From: Oligoflexales bacterium
Lineage (GTDB): Bacteria > Bdellovibrionota_B > Oligoflexia > Oligoflexales > RGVZ01
Direction of reading: 5' to 3'
NCBI GenBank assembly: GCA_947445775.1
Contig: CANFEB010000026.1
Span: 1-36,436 of the forward strand
Length of the DNA: 36,436 bases
Position numbers and translations under genes: made by a program. The notes under the pieces were generated by a model, which was given only the letters and a program-made list of their open reading frames with translations, searched no databases and was not told the DNA's origin. Shown here piece after piece: positions 7,548 to 16,276 of this stretch; the first letter of the stretch is position 1; every line of letters starts with the position of its first letter.

Positions 7548-8663
7548 ATGACCACCGCAAAATACTGGAATTGGCAACAAGATCATTGGCCAAAGTTTTC
7601 CTGGGAACGAACGGAATTTCAAACAAAGGAGAACGTGTTTCTGCAGGCATCTGGAGTATTGGTTGGCATCGAGAAACACCTCGGCGACGACGATAAATTG
7701 ATTTTACTAATTGACTCACTCAGCACCGAGGCCGTGACCACGTCCGAAATTGAAGGTGAGTTCATAAATCGCGATAGTGTCCAATCGTCATTCCGGCGGC
7801 GATTCGGCCTGGAAACAGATCATCGACGCGTGAAGCCCGCGGAAGAGGGCATCGTGGAAATGATGGTCGATCTCTATCAAAATTATTCCGAGCCTTTGAC
7901 ACATCAGAATTTATTCAGGTGGCATCAGATGCTTTTGAATGCTCGCCGCGACCTCGATGATGTTGGCGCCTACAGAACTCACGACGATCCAATGCGCGTT
8001 GTTTCCGGATCCATTGACGACCCTAAAATTCATTTCGAGGCACCACCGTCACACGCTATTCCAAAAGAAATGGAGCGATTCGTCCGTTGGTTCAACGACA
8101 CCTCACCCGGGGGCAAGTCAGCGCTCCCGGCGCTGACGCGCGCGTCTATCGTCCACCTTTATTTTGTCTGCATTCATCCTTTTGAGGACGGTAATGGCCG
8201 AATTGGACGGGCCATCACGGAGAAGGCGCTTGCGCAGTCACTCGGGAAACCAACTCTATTAGCCCTCTCTGAGACAATCTTAAAAGGTCGCAATAAATAT
8301 TACTTGGCACTGGAGCAAAACAATAAATCTTTGGCCGTTGATCGGTGGGTCGAGTATTTTTCAGACATGATCCTCGCGGCACAAAACCGAACATTGAGGG
8401 CCATGGAATTTATCATCCAAAAAACTAAGTTTTTTGACCGCTACACGGATAAGGTCAACAAACGCCAGACTAAAGTTTTACTGCGTGTTTTTCGCGAAGG
8501 TCCCGATGGATTTCTTGGCGGACTCAACGCCGAAAAATATATAAGCATTACTCAAACATCGCGCGCGACAGCGACCAGAGACCTAGCGGAGTTGGTAACG
8601 CTGGAGGCTGTTACTAAATCAGGAACGGGAAAAGGTACGAGATACCACCTGAAACTCGATTGA
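7548..8663 (+). CDS. Fic-family protein AMP-transferase (DUF4172-Fic-winged helix)
   Basis: This Fic protein should transfer AMP (or another nucleotide moiety) to a hydroxyl of a target protein. The N-terminal DUF4172-like segment begins YWNWQQDHWPKFSW. The alpha-inh motif T65-SEI-E69-G70 follows, so it is an auto-inhibited class II Fic. The flap lies around DDPMRVVSG. The intact catalytic motif HPFEDGNGRIGR starts at H210. The C-terminal 60 residues look like a winged helix (ISITQTSRATATRDLAELV). I prefer ATG 7548, which has a weak TGGA 8 bases upstream, over ATG 7539 with none. It stands alone between the flagellin terminator and a tRNA, with a large palindrome at its promoter. Target unknown. 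Confidence 0.88.
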   Translation: MTTAKYWNWQQDHWPKFSWERTEFQTKENVFLQASGVLVGIEKHLGDDDKLILLIDSLSTEAVTTSEIEGEFINRDSVQSSFRRRFGLETDHRRVKPAEEGIVEMMVDLYQNYSEPLTHQNLFRWHQMLLNARRDLDDVGAYRTHDDPMRVVSGSIDDPKIHFEAPPSHAIPKEMERFVRWFNDTSPGGKSALPALTRASIVHLYFVCIHPFEDGNGRIGRAITEKALAQSLGKPTLLALSETILKGRNKYYLALEQNNKSLAVDRWVEYFSDMILAAQNRTLRAMEFIIQKTKFFDRYTDKVNKRQTKVLLRVFREGPDGFLGGLNAEKYISITQTSRATATRDLAELVTLEAVTKSGTGKGTRYHLKLD

Positions 8664-8709
8664 CATCCCGCCGTTCATCCGACTATAAAATGCCGCTCCT
8701 AGTGAACAT

Positions 8710-8786
<77 letters not shown>

Positions 8787-8801
8787 TGTTCCCCTTCCCC
8801 A

Positions 8802-8816
8802 ACCCATTAATTGGGT
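8802..8816 (+). other. Hairpin between tRNA-Ile and ureohydrolase start
   Basis: ACCCA-TTAAT-TGGGT forms a 5-bp stem ending 5 bases before the ATG at 8822. The only G-rich bases near the start lie in its 3' arm, so the hairpin could limit ribosome access. It has no T tract and is not a terminator. Confidence 0.35.
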
Positions 8817-8821
8817 AACTT

Positions 8822-9820
8822 ATGGATTTCGTACAGGAATTCAGAAAATCAATCGACCCTGAATTGCTGTTCAAAGGCCGCGCCGGTGACCCGCGTTTGG
8901 GGGAATTGGTGGCAACGGTTTGGCCGCTGACCGGCGCGACGCCAAAAGTTTGCATCATGGGTTCTCCAGACGATATCGGCGTTCAACTCAACCGGGGGCG
9001 CCCAGGGGCGGCCGGGGGACCATCAGCCATTCGCCGGGAGCTCTACCGGATGACGCTAGCCATGAATAAGGCTTTCAAAGTCGATCCGGGAGTTTTCTGT
9101 GACGCCGGCGACATCATCCCGACCAGCGATATTTCTATCAACCACCGCCATGCTCAGAACCTTTGTGAATTGGCCTTGAATGCCTCGCGGGCGGTGATTG
9201 CTTTGGGTGGTGGTAATGACTTTTCCGCCCCCCATGCAAAGGCCCTTCGTGAAGTGTCCGCATCTCAAACGGAGGCCACGGGAACCATCGGCATCATCAC
9301 CATTGATCCGCATTTAGATGTTCGCGAACGCGAAAACAATCTGCCCCACAGTGGGACGCCTTATCGCGATTTGATTGAAGGCTGCATCATCGATCCGCGC
9401 AATCTTGTCGAATTTGGGACGCGCAAAAACCGCAATGCAGCCGCCCACTTTAATTGGTGCCGCGAGCGCGGCGTTGTGATTCGGGATTATGCAGAATTGC
9501 GTCACGCAGAACGCACGGGCGTTAGAATTGTCGATGCCTTCGCTCTAGATCTGGAACGCCTTATCGCCCGTTGCGACGCCGTGATGGTGTCTTTGGACCT
9601 CGATGCCTGCGCTGGATTAACCGGAGTTAGTGCTCCGGCAGCCCTGGGCTTTTCTCCCGAAGATCTCTGTGAAATGGCGGCCATTGCTGGACGCCACAAA
9701 AAGGTCAGGTTGTTTGAACTGGTCGAATGTGCGCCCCATCTAGATCCGTCTGGCATGTCCACCAAGGTCGCCGCAGAAATAATTTACGCGTTCCTTGAAC
9801 AGCAGCTCGCCGTTCCTTGA
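8822..9820 (+). CDS. Arginase-superfamily ureohydrolase, formimidoylglutamase-like
   Basis: This is a manganese-dependent ureohydrolase-fold protein of 332 residues. The start region (DIGVQLNRGRPGAAGGPSAIR) and GVSAP near residue 268 resemble formimidoylglutamase (HutG) more than arginase or agmatinase. Metal ligands visible are D162-P-H164-L-D166 and D259-L-D261. The first ligand position, normally His in GG(D/G)H, is Asn here (GGG-N132-D), so the metal site may be altered. The HSGTPYRDL segment typical of the HutG branch is present. An in-frame TAA two codons upstream fixes 8822 as the earliest start. No clear ribosome binding site is present. It may be co-transcribed with tRNA-Ile. No other histidine-degradation genes are in the window. 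Confidence 0.78.
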   Translation: MDFVQEFRKSIDPELLFKGRAGDPRLGELVATVWPLTGATPKVCIMGSPDDIGVQLNRGRPGAAGGPSAIRRELYRMTLAMNKAFKVDPGVFCDAGDIIPTSDISINHRHAQNLCELALNASRAVIALGGGNDFSAPHAKALREVSASQTEATGTIGIITIDPHLDVRERENNLPHSGTPYRDLIEGCIIDPRNLVEFGTRKNRNAAAHFNWCRERGVVIRDYAELRHAERTGVRIVDAFALDLERLIARCDAVMVSLDLDACAGLTGVSAPAALGFSPEDLCEMAAIAGRHKKVRLFELVECAPHLDPSGMSTKVAAEIIYAFLEQQLAVP

Positions 9821-9851
9821 AAAACCGACGTCGTCATCCTGAATTGAAAAG

Positions 9852-11480
9852 TTAGACGTGTTGCCGGTAACCGAAGGAGCCCTTCGCGCGCAGATCCTCC
9901 GTCGAATCCCAAGCATCGGGCGTGGCCATCTCCCACGCCCGCTTGAAGGACGGCGGTGGATTTTCCAGCAGCTCTCCCTGCTCAAGGTAGTGAAATAGTT
10001 CCCCGTAGTGCTTGATGTCAAAGGGTCCGACCCGGTGCATCAGGTGCCACGGGCGTAGCTGCATCGTATGTTTCAAACCCATGGCCCCTAAAAGTTCTGC
10101 GACGGACTCGATGGTTTGTTCGTGAAAGTTATGGACTCGGACCTTCTTGTCGGAGACATCGAGACCATTCATTAAGGTGACGTTGTTGGTGGCGACGCCC
10201 GTGGGGCAGTGGTTGGTATTGCACCTGAGGGCTTGAATGCAACCAAGGGCCATCATCATGCCGCGCGCAGAGTAGCAGGCATCTGCTCCCATCGCGATTT
10301 TAGAAATGATGTCAAATCCCGTTGTGATTCTACCGGCGACCAAAAGTCGGATATGGCTTCGGACTGTAATTCCAACCAGCGCATTATGAACAAAGACCAG
10401 CGCCTCGTTGAGAGGGCAGCCCATATGGTCAGAGAACTCTGCCGGTGCCGCCCCCGTTCCGCCCTCGCCCCCATCAATGACGATGTAGTCGGGCAAAATT
10501 TTTGATTCGTGCATGGCTTTTACGAGCGCCAAAAATTCGCGGCGTTTGCCAATGCAAAGTTTGAAACCAACGGGCTTGCCACCCGATAGTTCCCGCAGTT
10601 GCTGAACCCACTGCAAAAGTCCGATGGGCGATGAAAAAACCGAATGCCCTGGGGGAGAAAGGCAGTCTTTACCCATCGGAATGCCGCGGATTGCAGAAAT
10701 TTCTGGTGTTATTTTTTTTGCCGGCAGCACTCCGCCGTGACCAGGCTTGGCGCCTTGTGAAAGTTTGATCTCAATCATTTTTACATTTGAGCGGATCGCC
10801 AGCTGGCGGAATTTTTCGGGATCAAACTTTCCGACGCTGTCGCGACAACTGAAATAGCCGGTGCCGACCTCCCAGATGATGTCTCCGCCCGGGGCCAAAT
10901 GGTGGGGTGAAAGGCCGCCCTCACCGGTATTGTGAGCGAAGCCGCCAAGTTTTGCGCCGCCATTCAGGGCTTGAATCGCATTGGCGCTGAGGGCCCCGTA
11001 GCTCATGGCCGAGATGTTCAGGATGCTGGCCCGGTAGGGTTTTGTGCATGCTGGCCCGCCGATGGTGATTCGCAGAGATTCAGGATCGCAGTGGACGGGT
11101 GCCAACGAATGATTAATGAATTCGTAGCCCTGCTGATAGACATCCAACATCGTGCCAAAGGGTTTTGTTGACACTTGCTTTTTGGCGCGCGCATAAACAC
11201 CGGAGCGGCTGTTTCGCGAAAATGGTTTTCCATCCTCGTCGGATTCCACGAAGTACTGCTGAATTTCCGGCCGAACCAGTTCTGCTAAATAACGAAATCG
11301 CCCCAAGACGGGAAAGTTCCGTCTAATCGTCTGCTTTTTTTGAAGAATATCGACCCAGCCGATCGCAAAGACGGGGAGCAGGATGGAAAAAGCCGACCAC
11401 AAGGCGGGATGAACCAACCAGGCTAGTAGGGCTGTGCCAATGGTGACAAGAATTGAGGCAATAATAAATTCTCTGCGCAT
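9852..11480 (-). CDS. FMN-binding glutamate synthase-family protein (GltB2-like)
   Basis: This protein has the FMN-binding synthase domain of glutamate synthase on its own, without the amidotransferase part. Two hydrophobic segments (about residues 6-42) suggest membrane attachment. The catalytic domain shows MSYGALS, GAKLGGFAHNTGEGG, the SQGAKPGHGG motif, DGGEGGTGAAP and VAGRITTG. C414, C420 and C425 (C-x5-C-x4-C, in CIQALRCNTNHC) match the 3Fe-4S cluster ligands of GltB. The physiological reaction of these stand-alone proteins is not established. I start it at ATG 11480 because GGGAGG lies 8 bases upstream; an extension to 11513 lacks support. It converges with the ureohydrolase gene (31-bp gap). 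Confidence 0.85.
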   Translation of the reverse strand: MRREFIIASILVTIGTALLAWLVHPALWSAFSILLPVFAIGWVDILQKKQTIRRNFPVLGRFRYLAELVRPEIQQYFVESDEDGKPFSRNSRSGVYARAKKQVSTKPFGTMLDVYQQGYEFINHSLAPVHCDPESLRITIGGPACTKPYRASILNISAMSYGALSANAIQALNGGAKLGGFAHNTGEGGLSPHHLAPGGDIIWEVGTGYFSCRDSVGKFDPEKFRQLAIRSNVKMIEIKLSQGAKPGHGGVLPAKKITPEISAIRGIPMGKDCLSPPGHSVFSSPIGLLQWVQQLRELSGGKPVGFKLCIGKRREFLALVKAMHESKILPDYIVIDGGEGGTGAAPAEFSDHMGCPLNEALVFVHNALVGITVRSHIRLLVAGRITTGFDIISKIAMGADACYSARGMMMALGCIQALRCNTNHCPTGVATNNVTLMNGLDVSDKKVRVHNFHEQTIESVAELLGAMGLKHTMQLRPWHLMHRVGPFDIKHYGELFHYLEQGELLENPPPSFKRAWEMATPDAWDSTEDLRAKGSFGYRQHV

Positions 11481-11640
11481 CGGAACACCCTCCCGGTTTC
11501 TATCTGATTTCATTCATTTTTTCATGACTTGCTCCCGGAAGCTATGGTGGCCAGGTTAGGTCGACGCATTATCCTTTTAATCATTCATTCAAGGCCCGGG
11601 AGATTTATGCCGATCAGGGGCTTAACCTGGAGGGTGAATG

Positions 11641-12534
11641 ATGCATTTGCAACTTCTCAAGAGATTGCCTGTTTTATCGCTACTCTTGAGCGTTGCCATT
11701 ACCGTTGCGGCCTGCGGTAAAAAACAGGTTTTCAAAAAAGAGGGGAGCCCTTCTTTTGGTCAGATTGATAAAAAAGATCGTGTTTGCCTCAAAGTGGTCA
11801 ATGGCATTTTAGCGGCGAATATTCCGGCTGTTGTGCAATTGCGCAGTAAAACGGGCCGCTGTACCGGGACATTCCTAGGCGATAACGTTGTTTTAACGGC
11901 AGCCCATTGTATGGACACAAGCCCCACGGGCGGCATGGGCCTTAGCGATGGGACGATGCCAGTGGCAATGGTGCATGGTGGAGTTGTCGATACACAAGCA
12001 ACTACAAATACTTCCCCTTTGAAAGATGTTGCCCTGCTGATTTTTGCGTCCCCAAAATCAAAAGTCTGGCGAAAGATCGCTTCAAACCCGCCAAAAGAAG
12101 GCGATGCTTTGATGGTTGCTGGTTACGGTCAGACGGATTTTGTCAATAATAACGACCCTGACGGCCGCGTTCGCTACGGGTATAATACCGTCGATGCGAT
12201 TTCGCCTACGAACGCAACCCTCAAGTATGAGTCACCCAGGACGACAGACAACCTGGGAAGGGGTGTTCAGTCCATGTCAGGGCGGGGCGATTCAGGTGGG
12301 CCCATCATTTCAGGTGATGGCATCGTGGCGGTTACGAGCCACGGCTCAGATGATGACCAAAACCTGTATGAAACGGATTTTTATTTGTTTTCCGAGCCGG
12401 GCCTTAAGGCCATGGAAGATGCCGAGGCGAAAGGTGCCCACATCAACGGCGTCAATGGCATTCGTAAGGCTCTCGGCAAGCCTCTCAAAACTGGTGCTCC
12501 CGACAGCGAGACCTTCGACTCAACTTCCTGCTGA
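11641..12534 (+). CDS. Trypsin-like (S1) serine protease lipoprotein
   Basis: This is a secreted chymotrypsin-fold protease anchored by a lipid. The signal peptide has basic residues followed by a leucine-rich core and a VAAC lipobox, so C25 is the likely lipidated residue. The catalytic triad is H89 (LTAAHC), D129 (LKDVALL) and S218 (GRGDSGGP). Two ATGs lie in tandem; the second (11641) is 7 bases from GGAGG, the first (11638) only 4. It is divergent from the FMN synthase gene and convergent with the epimerase gene 20 bp away. Its substrate cannot be predicted; an envelope or prey-directed role fits a predatory lineage only as inference. Confidence 0.9.
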   Translation: MHLQLLKRLPVLSLLLSVAITVAACGKKQVFKKEGSPSFGQIDKKDRVCLKVVNGILAANIPAVVQLRSKTGRCTGTFLGDNVVLTAAHCMDTSPTGGMGLSDGTMPVAMVHGGVVDTQATTNTSPLKDVALLIFASPKSKVWRKIASNPPKEGDALMVAGYGQTDFVNNNDPDGRVRYGYNTVDAISPTNATLKYESPRTTDNLGRGVQSMSGRGDSGGPIISGDGIVAVTSHGSDDDQNLYETDFYLFSEPGLKAMEDAEAKGAHINGVNGIRKALGKPLKTGAPDSETFDSTSC

Positions 12535-12554
12535 TGAGTCAGCGGATCATTGGC

Positions 12555-13499
12555 TTACTGGCGGTTGATCGCCTCGCGAAACCAGGGAATCGCGCGGGCA
12601 AGGCCGTCTTTAAGTGCGACTTTAGGCTCCCAGCCTTTCAAGACGGATTTTGTTTTGCTCAGGTCTGGGCACCGAGTTTTTGGATCATCGGAAGGCAGCG
12701 GGAGGTAGACGATTTTTGATTTCGTCGGGATCTGGCGGAGAACCTCCTGGGCCAGCTCCATAACGGTGAATTCTCCATCATTGCCAAGATTGATCGGCCC
12801 GATCTCGCCTTTCGTTTCAGCAAACTGGACAATCCCAGCCACCAAGTCGTCGGCAAAGCAAAATGAGCGCGTCTGCTGGCCGCTGCCGTAAATGGTTAAA
12901 TCTTCGCCACGCAGGGCTTGCACGATAAAATTGCTGACCACACGCCCGTCGTCGAGGGCCATTTTGGAGCCATAGGTGTTGAAAATCCGGATAACCCGGA
13001 TGTCCACCCCGTGCTGGCGGTGGTAGTCAAAACAAAGGGTCTCGGCTAGGCGTTTACCCTCGTCATAGCAACTTCTAATGCCGGTTGGATTGACGTTGCC
13101 CCAGTAGGTTTCCCGCTGGGGGTGTTCCTTTGGGTCGCCGTAAACTTCAGAGGTGCTTGCCTGTAGAAACATTGCCCCGCAACGCTTTGCAAGGCCAAGC
13201 AGGTTCATCGTTCCAAGGACGTTGGTTTTGACCGTGCGGATAGGATTGTTCTGGTAATGGACGGGACTCGCCGGACAGGCGAAGTTCAAAATCAGGTCCA
13301 CATCGGCCAGGTAGGGCTCAATGATGTCGTGGCGGACCAGCTCGAATTTCGAATTGGCAAGCAAATGGGCAACGTTGGACCGTCTGGACGTCATGAAGTT
13401 GTCCAGGCAGAGGACCTCCCAGCCCTTGGCCAAGTAGGCTTCGCACAAATGACTGCCAATGAAACCCGCGCCGCCTGCGATCAAAACTCTTTTTGCCAT
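12555..13499 (-). CDS. UDP-glucuronate decarboxylase-like NAD-dependent sugar epimerase
   Basis: This is an extended short-chain dehydrogenase acting on nucleotide sugars. It has the GGAGFIGSH NAD-binding loop (residues 9-17), STSEVYGDP with the catalytic Ser/Thr, and Y145-xxx-K149 (SCYDEGKR). The sequence style (CPASPVHYQ, RIFNTYG, YGSGQQTRSFCF, LPLPSDDP) matches UDP-xylose synthase, which converts UDP-glucuronate to UDP-xylose for surface polysaccharide. The length of 314 residues is typical. A GGAGG site lies 7 bases before the ATG. It is divergent from sucC. No glycosyltransferases are adjacent, so its pathway is not shown here. Confidence 0.88.
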   Translation of the reverse strand: MAKRVLIAGGAGFIGSHLCEAYLAKGWEVLCLDNFMTSRRSNVAHLLANSKFELVRHDIIEPYLADVDLILNFACPASPVHYQNNPIRTVKTNVLGTMNLLGLAKRCGAMFLQASTSEVYGDPKEHPQRETYWGNVNPTGIRSCYDEGKRLAETLCFDYHRQHGVDIRVIRIFNTYGSKMALDDGRVVSNFIVQALRGEDLTIYGSGQQTRSFCFADDLVAGIVQFAETKGEIGPINLGNDGEFTVMELAQEVLRQIPTKSKIVYLPLPSDDPKTRCPDLSKTKSVLKGWEPKVALKDGLARAIPWFREAINRQ

Positions 13500-13550
13500 G
13501 CCAGTGCCTCCGGGTCGAATTGTGGCGTTCGGGCAAGAATTTGTCCACGA

Positions 13551-13580
13551 ACTTCAATGAACCTCAATGACCTTCAATTG
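13551..13580 (+). repeat. Three phased 10-bp direct repeats upstream of sucC
   Basis: Three consecutive decamers read ACTTCAATGA, ACCTCAATGA and CCTTCAATTG. The third overlaps the -35 element of the sucC promoter. Spacing of one helical turn places all copies on one DNA face, as expected for a regulator binding cooperatively. Confidence 0.5.
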
Positions 13581-13606
13581 CAGTGCCGGCCTCAGGTCGG
13601 TATAGT
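13578..13606 (+). promoter_or_regulatory. Sigma-70-type promoter of the sucCD operon
   Basis: TTGCAG (13578-13583), a 17-bp spacer and TATAGT (13601-13606) resemble a housekeeping promoter with a near-consensus -10. Transcription would start near 13613, giving a leader of roughly 28 bases before the sucC ATG at 13641. Confidence 0.6.
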
Positions 13607-13640
13607 CAGGGGGCTTTTCCGGAATAAAGGATGCGATCCA

Positions 13641-14810
13641 ATGAATATTCATGAATATCAGGCTAAGAAACTTTTTGCAGAAAACGGCGTGGCTGTCCCT
13701 GAGGGTTACCTTGCGCGGACACCAATCGAAGCCGAATTTGCGATGCGCAGGCTAGGTGGTCCCGTCGCAGTGGTGAAGGCCCAGGTTCATGCCGGAGGCC
13801 GCGGCAAGGCGGGTGGCGTCAAACTTGTCAAATCGCCAGAGGAATGCGCCAAGGTCACCGAACAAATGATCGGCATGCGACTGGTGACGCCGCAAACCGG
13901 GGCCGAAGGCAAATTGGTTCGGATGGTTTATGTCGAGGCCGGCAGCGAGATTGCCAAGGAATATTACTTGGCGATGGTGCTTGATCGCGAGACGGCCGGT
14001 GTTGCCATCATGTTCTCCACAGAAGGTGGCATGGACATCGAGGAAGTCGCCGAAAAACATCCCGACAAGATTGTGAAAATCTCAGTCGATCCGACGATTG
14101 GCCTGCAAGGCTACCATCTGCGCTCTTTGGCCTACGGCCTGAAGATTCCTGCCGAAGAGGGCAAGGAACTGATGGCAATGGTGAAGAAACTTTACGCCAT
14201 GTTTATCAAATACGATTACTCGCTGCTCGAAATCAATCCGCTGATTGTCAACAAGCAGGGCAAGATGCTGGCCCTTGATGGCAAGATGAACTTTGATGAC
14301 AACGCGCTTTACCGCCACAAAGACATTGAGGCAATGCGTGACTTTGCCGAAGAAGATCCGCGGGAAATTGAAGCCTCGAAATTTGGGCTGAGTTACATTG
14401 GCCTGGAAGGCAACATCGGTTGTTTGGTCAACGGCGCGGGTCTGGCCATGGCGACGATGGACATCATTAAACTCAGTGGCGGTGAGCCAGCCAATTTTCT
14501 TGACGTCGGCGGCGGTGCCAGTGAAGAAATGGTGCGAAATGCGTTTCGCATTTTGTTCTCCGACCCAAAAGTTAAGGCTGTGTTCGTCAATATTTTCGGC
14601 GGCATCATGCGCTGTGATGTCATCGCCCAGGGGATCGTGACGGCAGCCAAAGAGTTGGGACTGCGTCAGCCCTTGATCGTTCGCCTTGAAGGCACCAACG
14701 TTGAAAAGGGCAAACAGATCCTTGAAACGTCTGGACTGAAGATTATTCCGGCTGACGACATGGCTGACGGTGCCCGCAAGGCCGTTGAAGCTGCACGCGC
14801 AGGAAAATAA
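13641..14810 (+). CDS. sucC: Succinyl-CoA ligase, beta subunit
   Basis: This is the ATP-grasp subunit of succinyl-CoA synthetase in the TCA cycle, which makes ATP or GTP from succinyl-CoA together with SucD. It begins [17 protein letters not shown], typical of the family, and has 389 residues, the normal length. The nucleotide-binding region ([18 protein letters not shown]) lies near residues 40-60, and the C-terminal CoA-ligase domain contains FLDVGGGA and [12 protein letters not shown]. The frame is open further upstream to 13257, but AAAGGA 9 bases before ATG 13641 and the family N terminus fix the start. First gene of an operon with sucD, a macro-like gene and murB. Confidence 0.97.
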   Translation: MNIHEYQAKKLFAENGVAVPEGYLARTPIEAEFAMRRLGGPVAVVKAQVHAGGRGKAGGVKLVKSPEECAKVTEQMIGMRLVTPQTGAEGKLVRMVYVEAGSEIAKEYYLAMVLDRETAGVAIMFSTEGGMDIEEVAEKHPDKIVKISVDPTIGLQGYHLRSLAYGLKIPAEEGKELMAMVKKLYAMFIKYDYSLLEINPLIVNKQGKMLALDGKMNFDDNALYRHKDIEAMRDFAEEDPREIEASKFGLSYIGLEGNIGCLVNGAGLAMATMDIIKLSGGEPANFLDVGGGASEEMVRNAFRILFSDPKVKAVFVNIFGGIMRCDVIAQGIVTAAKELGLRQPLIVRLEGTNVEKGKQILETSGLKIIPADDMADGARKAVEAARAGK

Positions 14811-14841
14811 CGCGCACTTATAGCAACTGGAGAACACAACC

Positions 14842-15729
14842 GTGTCGATTCTGGTCAACAAGAATACCCGTGTCATCACCCAAGGCATCACCGGCAAGTC
14901 CGGTGAGTTCCATACCAAACTTTCTCACGAGCACGCGCCGTGTTTTGTCGGCGGCGTCACTCCCGGCAAGGGCGGCACCAGGCACATTGATTTGCCGGTG
15001 TTTGACACCGTCGCCGAGGCCAAGGAAAAGACGGGCTGCAATGCCTCGATGATTTTTGTGCCGCCGCCATTTGCAGCAGACGCAATCCTTGAAGCCATCG
15101 CCGCTGAAATTGAATTGATCGTATGCATCACCGAGGGCATTCCGGTTTTGGATATGGTGCCCGTGAAAAAGGCTCTGGAACGGTCGCGTAAGACGCGTTT
15201 AATCGGCCCAAACTGTCCGGGCATCATTACCCCAGGCGAGTGCAAGATCGGAATCATGCCGGGGCATATTCATAAGCGCGGCAAAATCGGAATCGTCTCC
15301 AAGTCGGGAACGCTCACCTATGAATCGGTAGGGCAGACGACGCGTGCGGGGCTTGGCCAAAGCACTTGCATTGGCATCGGTGGCGATCCGATCATTGGCA
15401 CCACGTTTATTGACCTGCTTGCCATGTTTGAAGAGGATCCGGAGACGGACGGCATTATCATGATTGGCGAGATCGGCGGCGACGCCGAGATCAAAGCCGC
15501 GCAGTTTATCAAAGAACATATCCGCAAGCCTGTCGCAGCCTTCATCGCAGGGCAGACGGCCCCCGAGGGCAAGCGCATGGGGCATGCTGGCGCAATTATT
15601 TCTGGCGGTCATGGAACGGCGTTAGAAAAGATGGAAGCCCTGATGGCAGCTGGTGTGGCCGTGGCCCGTTCGCCGGCTGATATTGCCTCGACTTTGATTG
15701 AACACATGAAAAAGCGCGGAAGGAAATAA
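14842..15729 (+). CDS. sucD: Succinyl-CoA ligase, alpha subunit
   Basis: This is the CoA-binding and phosphohistidine-carrying subunit, partner of SucC 31 bases upstream. It opens with [20 protein letters not shown] (CoA-binding Rossmann part). It carries [20 protein letters not shown] and the active-site histidine H248 in [14 protein letters not shown], which is phosphorylated during catalysis. The 295 residues match family length. The start is GTG with GGAGA 8 bases upstream. Confidence 0.97.
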   Translation: MSILVNKNTRVITQGITGKSGEFHTKLSHEHAPCFVGGVTPGKGGTRHIDLPVFDTVAEAKEKTGCNASMIFVPPPFAADAILEAIAAEIELIVCITEGIPVLDMVPVKKALERSRKTRLIGPNCPGIITPGECKIGIMPGHIHKRGKIGIVSKSGTLTYESVGQTTRAGLGQSTCIGIGGDPIIGTTFIDLLAMFEEDPETDGIIMIGEIGGDAEIKAAQFIKEHIRKPVAAFIAGQTAPEGKRMGHAGAIISGGHGTALEKMEALMAAGVAVARSPADIASTLIEHMKKRGRK

Positions 15730-15736
15730 CCCCTCA

Positions 15737-16267
15737 GTGCTTGGCATCAGACGTCACCAAGGAAGTGCCATCGACCTTTGGCAGGGGGACCTGAAAAAGT
15801 TCGTCTGCGATGTGTCCGTGGCATTTTTTCCTGCTGGCACGGCCCCCCCTGGTCTGCCTGCGGCGGCGAGTTTGCCGGCGGGCGAGGCCATGATTTTTCC
15901 TGGCAAAGATTTTTTCTGCCCTTCAGACCATCTTCTCGCCGTAGCCTATTCACCGTTAGTCGATATCAATGACCGGGGAAAATTAGGGACGGTCCTAGGC
16001 TCCTACAGCAATGCTCTGGCATTTGCTGCTGGACTTGAGGTGCGCCACATCGCGATGGCAGTGCCGCAGTCAGAGGCCCTAGGCGATCTTTATGGCAGCC
16101 TGGCCATGGTTGCCTTGAAAAGTTTTTTGGATGAGGCGGCTGCACGTGGCGCCAACGGTGGGCGTCTGCCGGTCGTGCCAAAGCGCATCACCTTGGTGTT
16201 GGATAGCCTGGCAGTTTATGATTGTTTTCAGGCGCAATTATTTGCCACGTTTCCCGACATATTCTGA
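15737..16267 (+). CDS. Divergent macro-domain-like protein
   Basis: This 176-residue protein has no obvious signal or membrane segment. By eye it follows the macro (ADP-ribose-binding) domain order. WQGDLKKFVCDVSVAFFPAG corresponds to the family's GDIT...DVIVNAAN strand, GEAMIFPGKDFF to the GxAxxTxG segment, and EVRHIAMAVPQSE plus the following helix to the SVAFPAISTG strand and helix. RITLVLDSLAVYDCFQAQLF matches the final strand and helix. The glycine-rich substrate loop and the GIYGYP loop are missing or replaced, so canonical ADP-ribose hydrolysis is doubtful. The GTG start is 7 bases after the sucD stop and murB begins 9 bases after its stop, so it is part of that operon. The fold assignment is my inference and the function is unknown. 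Confidence 0.55.
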   Translation: MLGIRRHQGSAIDLWQGDLKKFVCDVSVAFFPAGTAPPGLPAAASLPAGEAMIFPGKDFFCPSDHLLAVAYSPLVDINDRGKLGTVLGSYSNALAFAAGLEVRHIAMAVPQSEALGDLYGSLAMVALKSFLDEAAARGANGGRLPVVPKRITLVLDSLAVYDCFQAQLFATFPDIF

Positions 16268-16276
16268 GGGCGTGCT

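Noticed and set aside
13257-13640. Upstream extension of the sucC frame
   Set aside because: It overlaps the divergent epimerase gene and promoter, and SucC proteins begin at MNIHEYQAK.
14082-14918. Minus-strand frame of 278 codons
   Set aside because: Antisense to sucC and the start of sucD; no motifs of its own.
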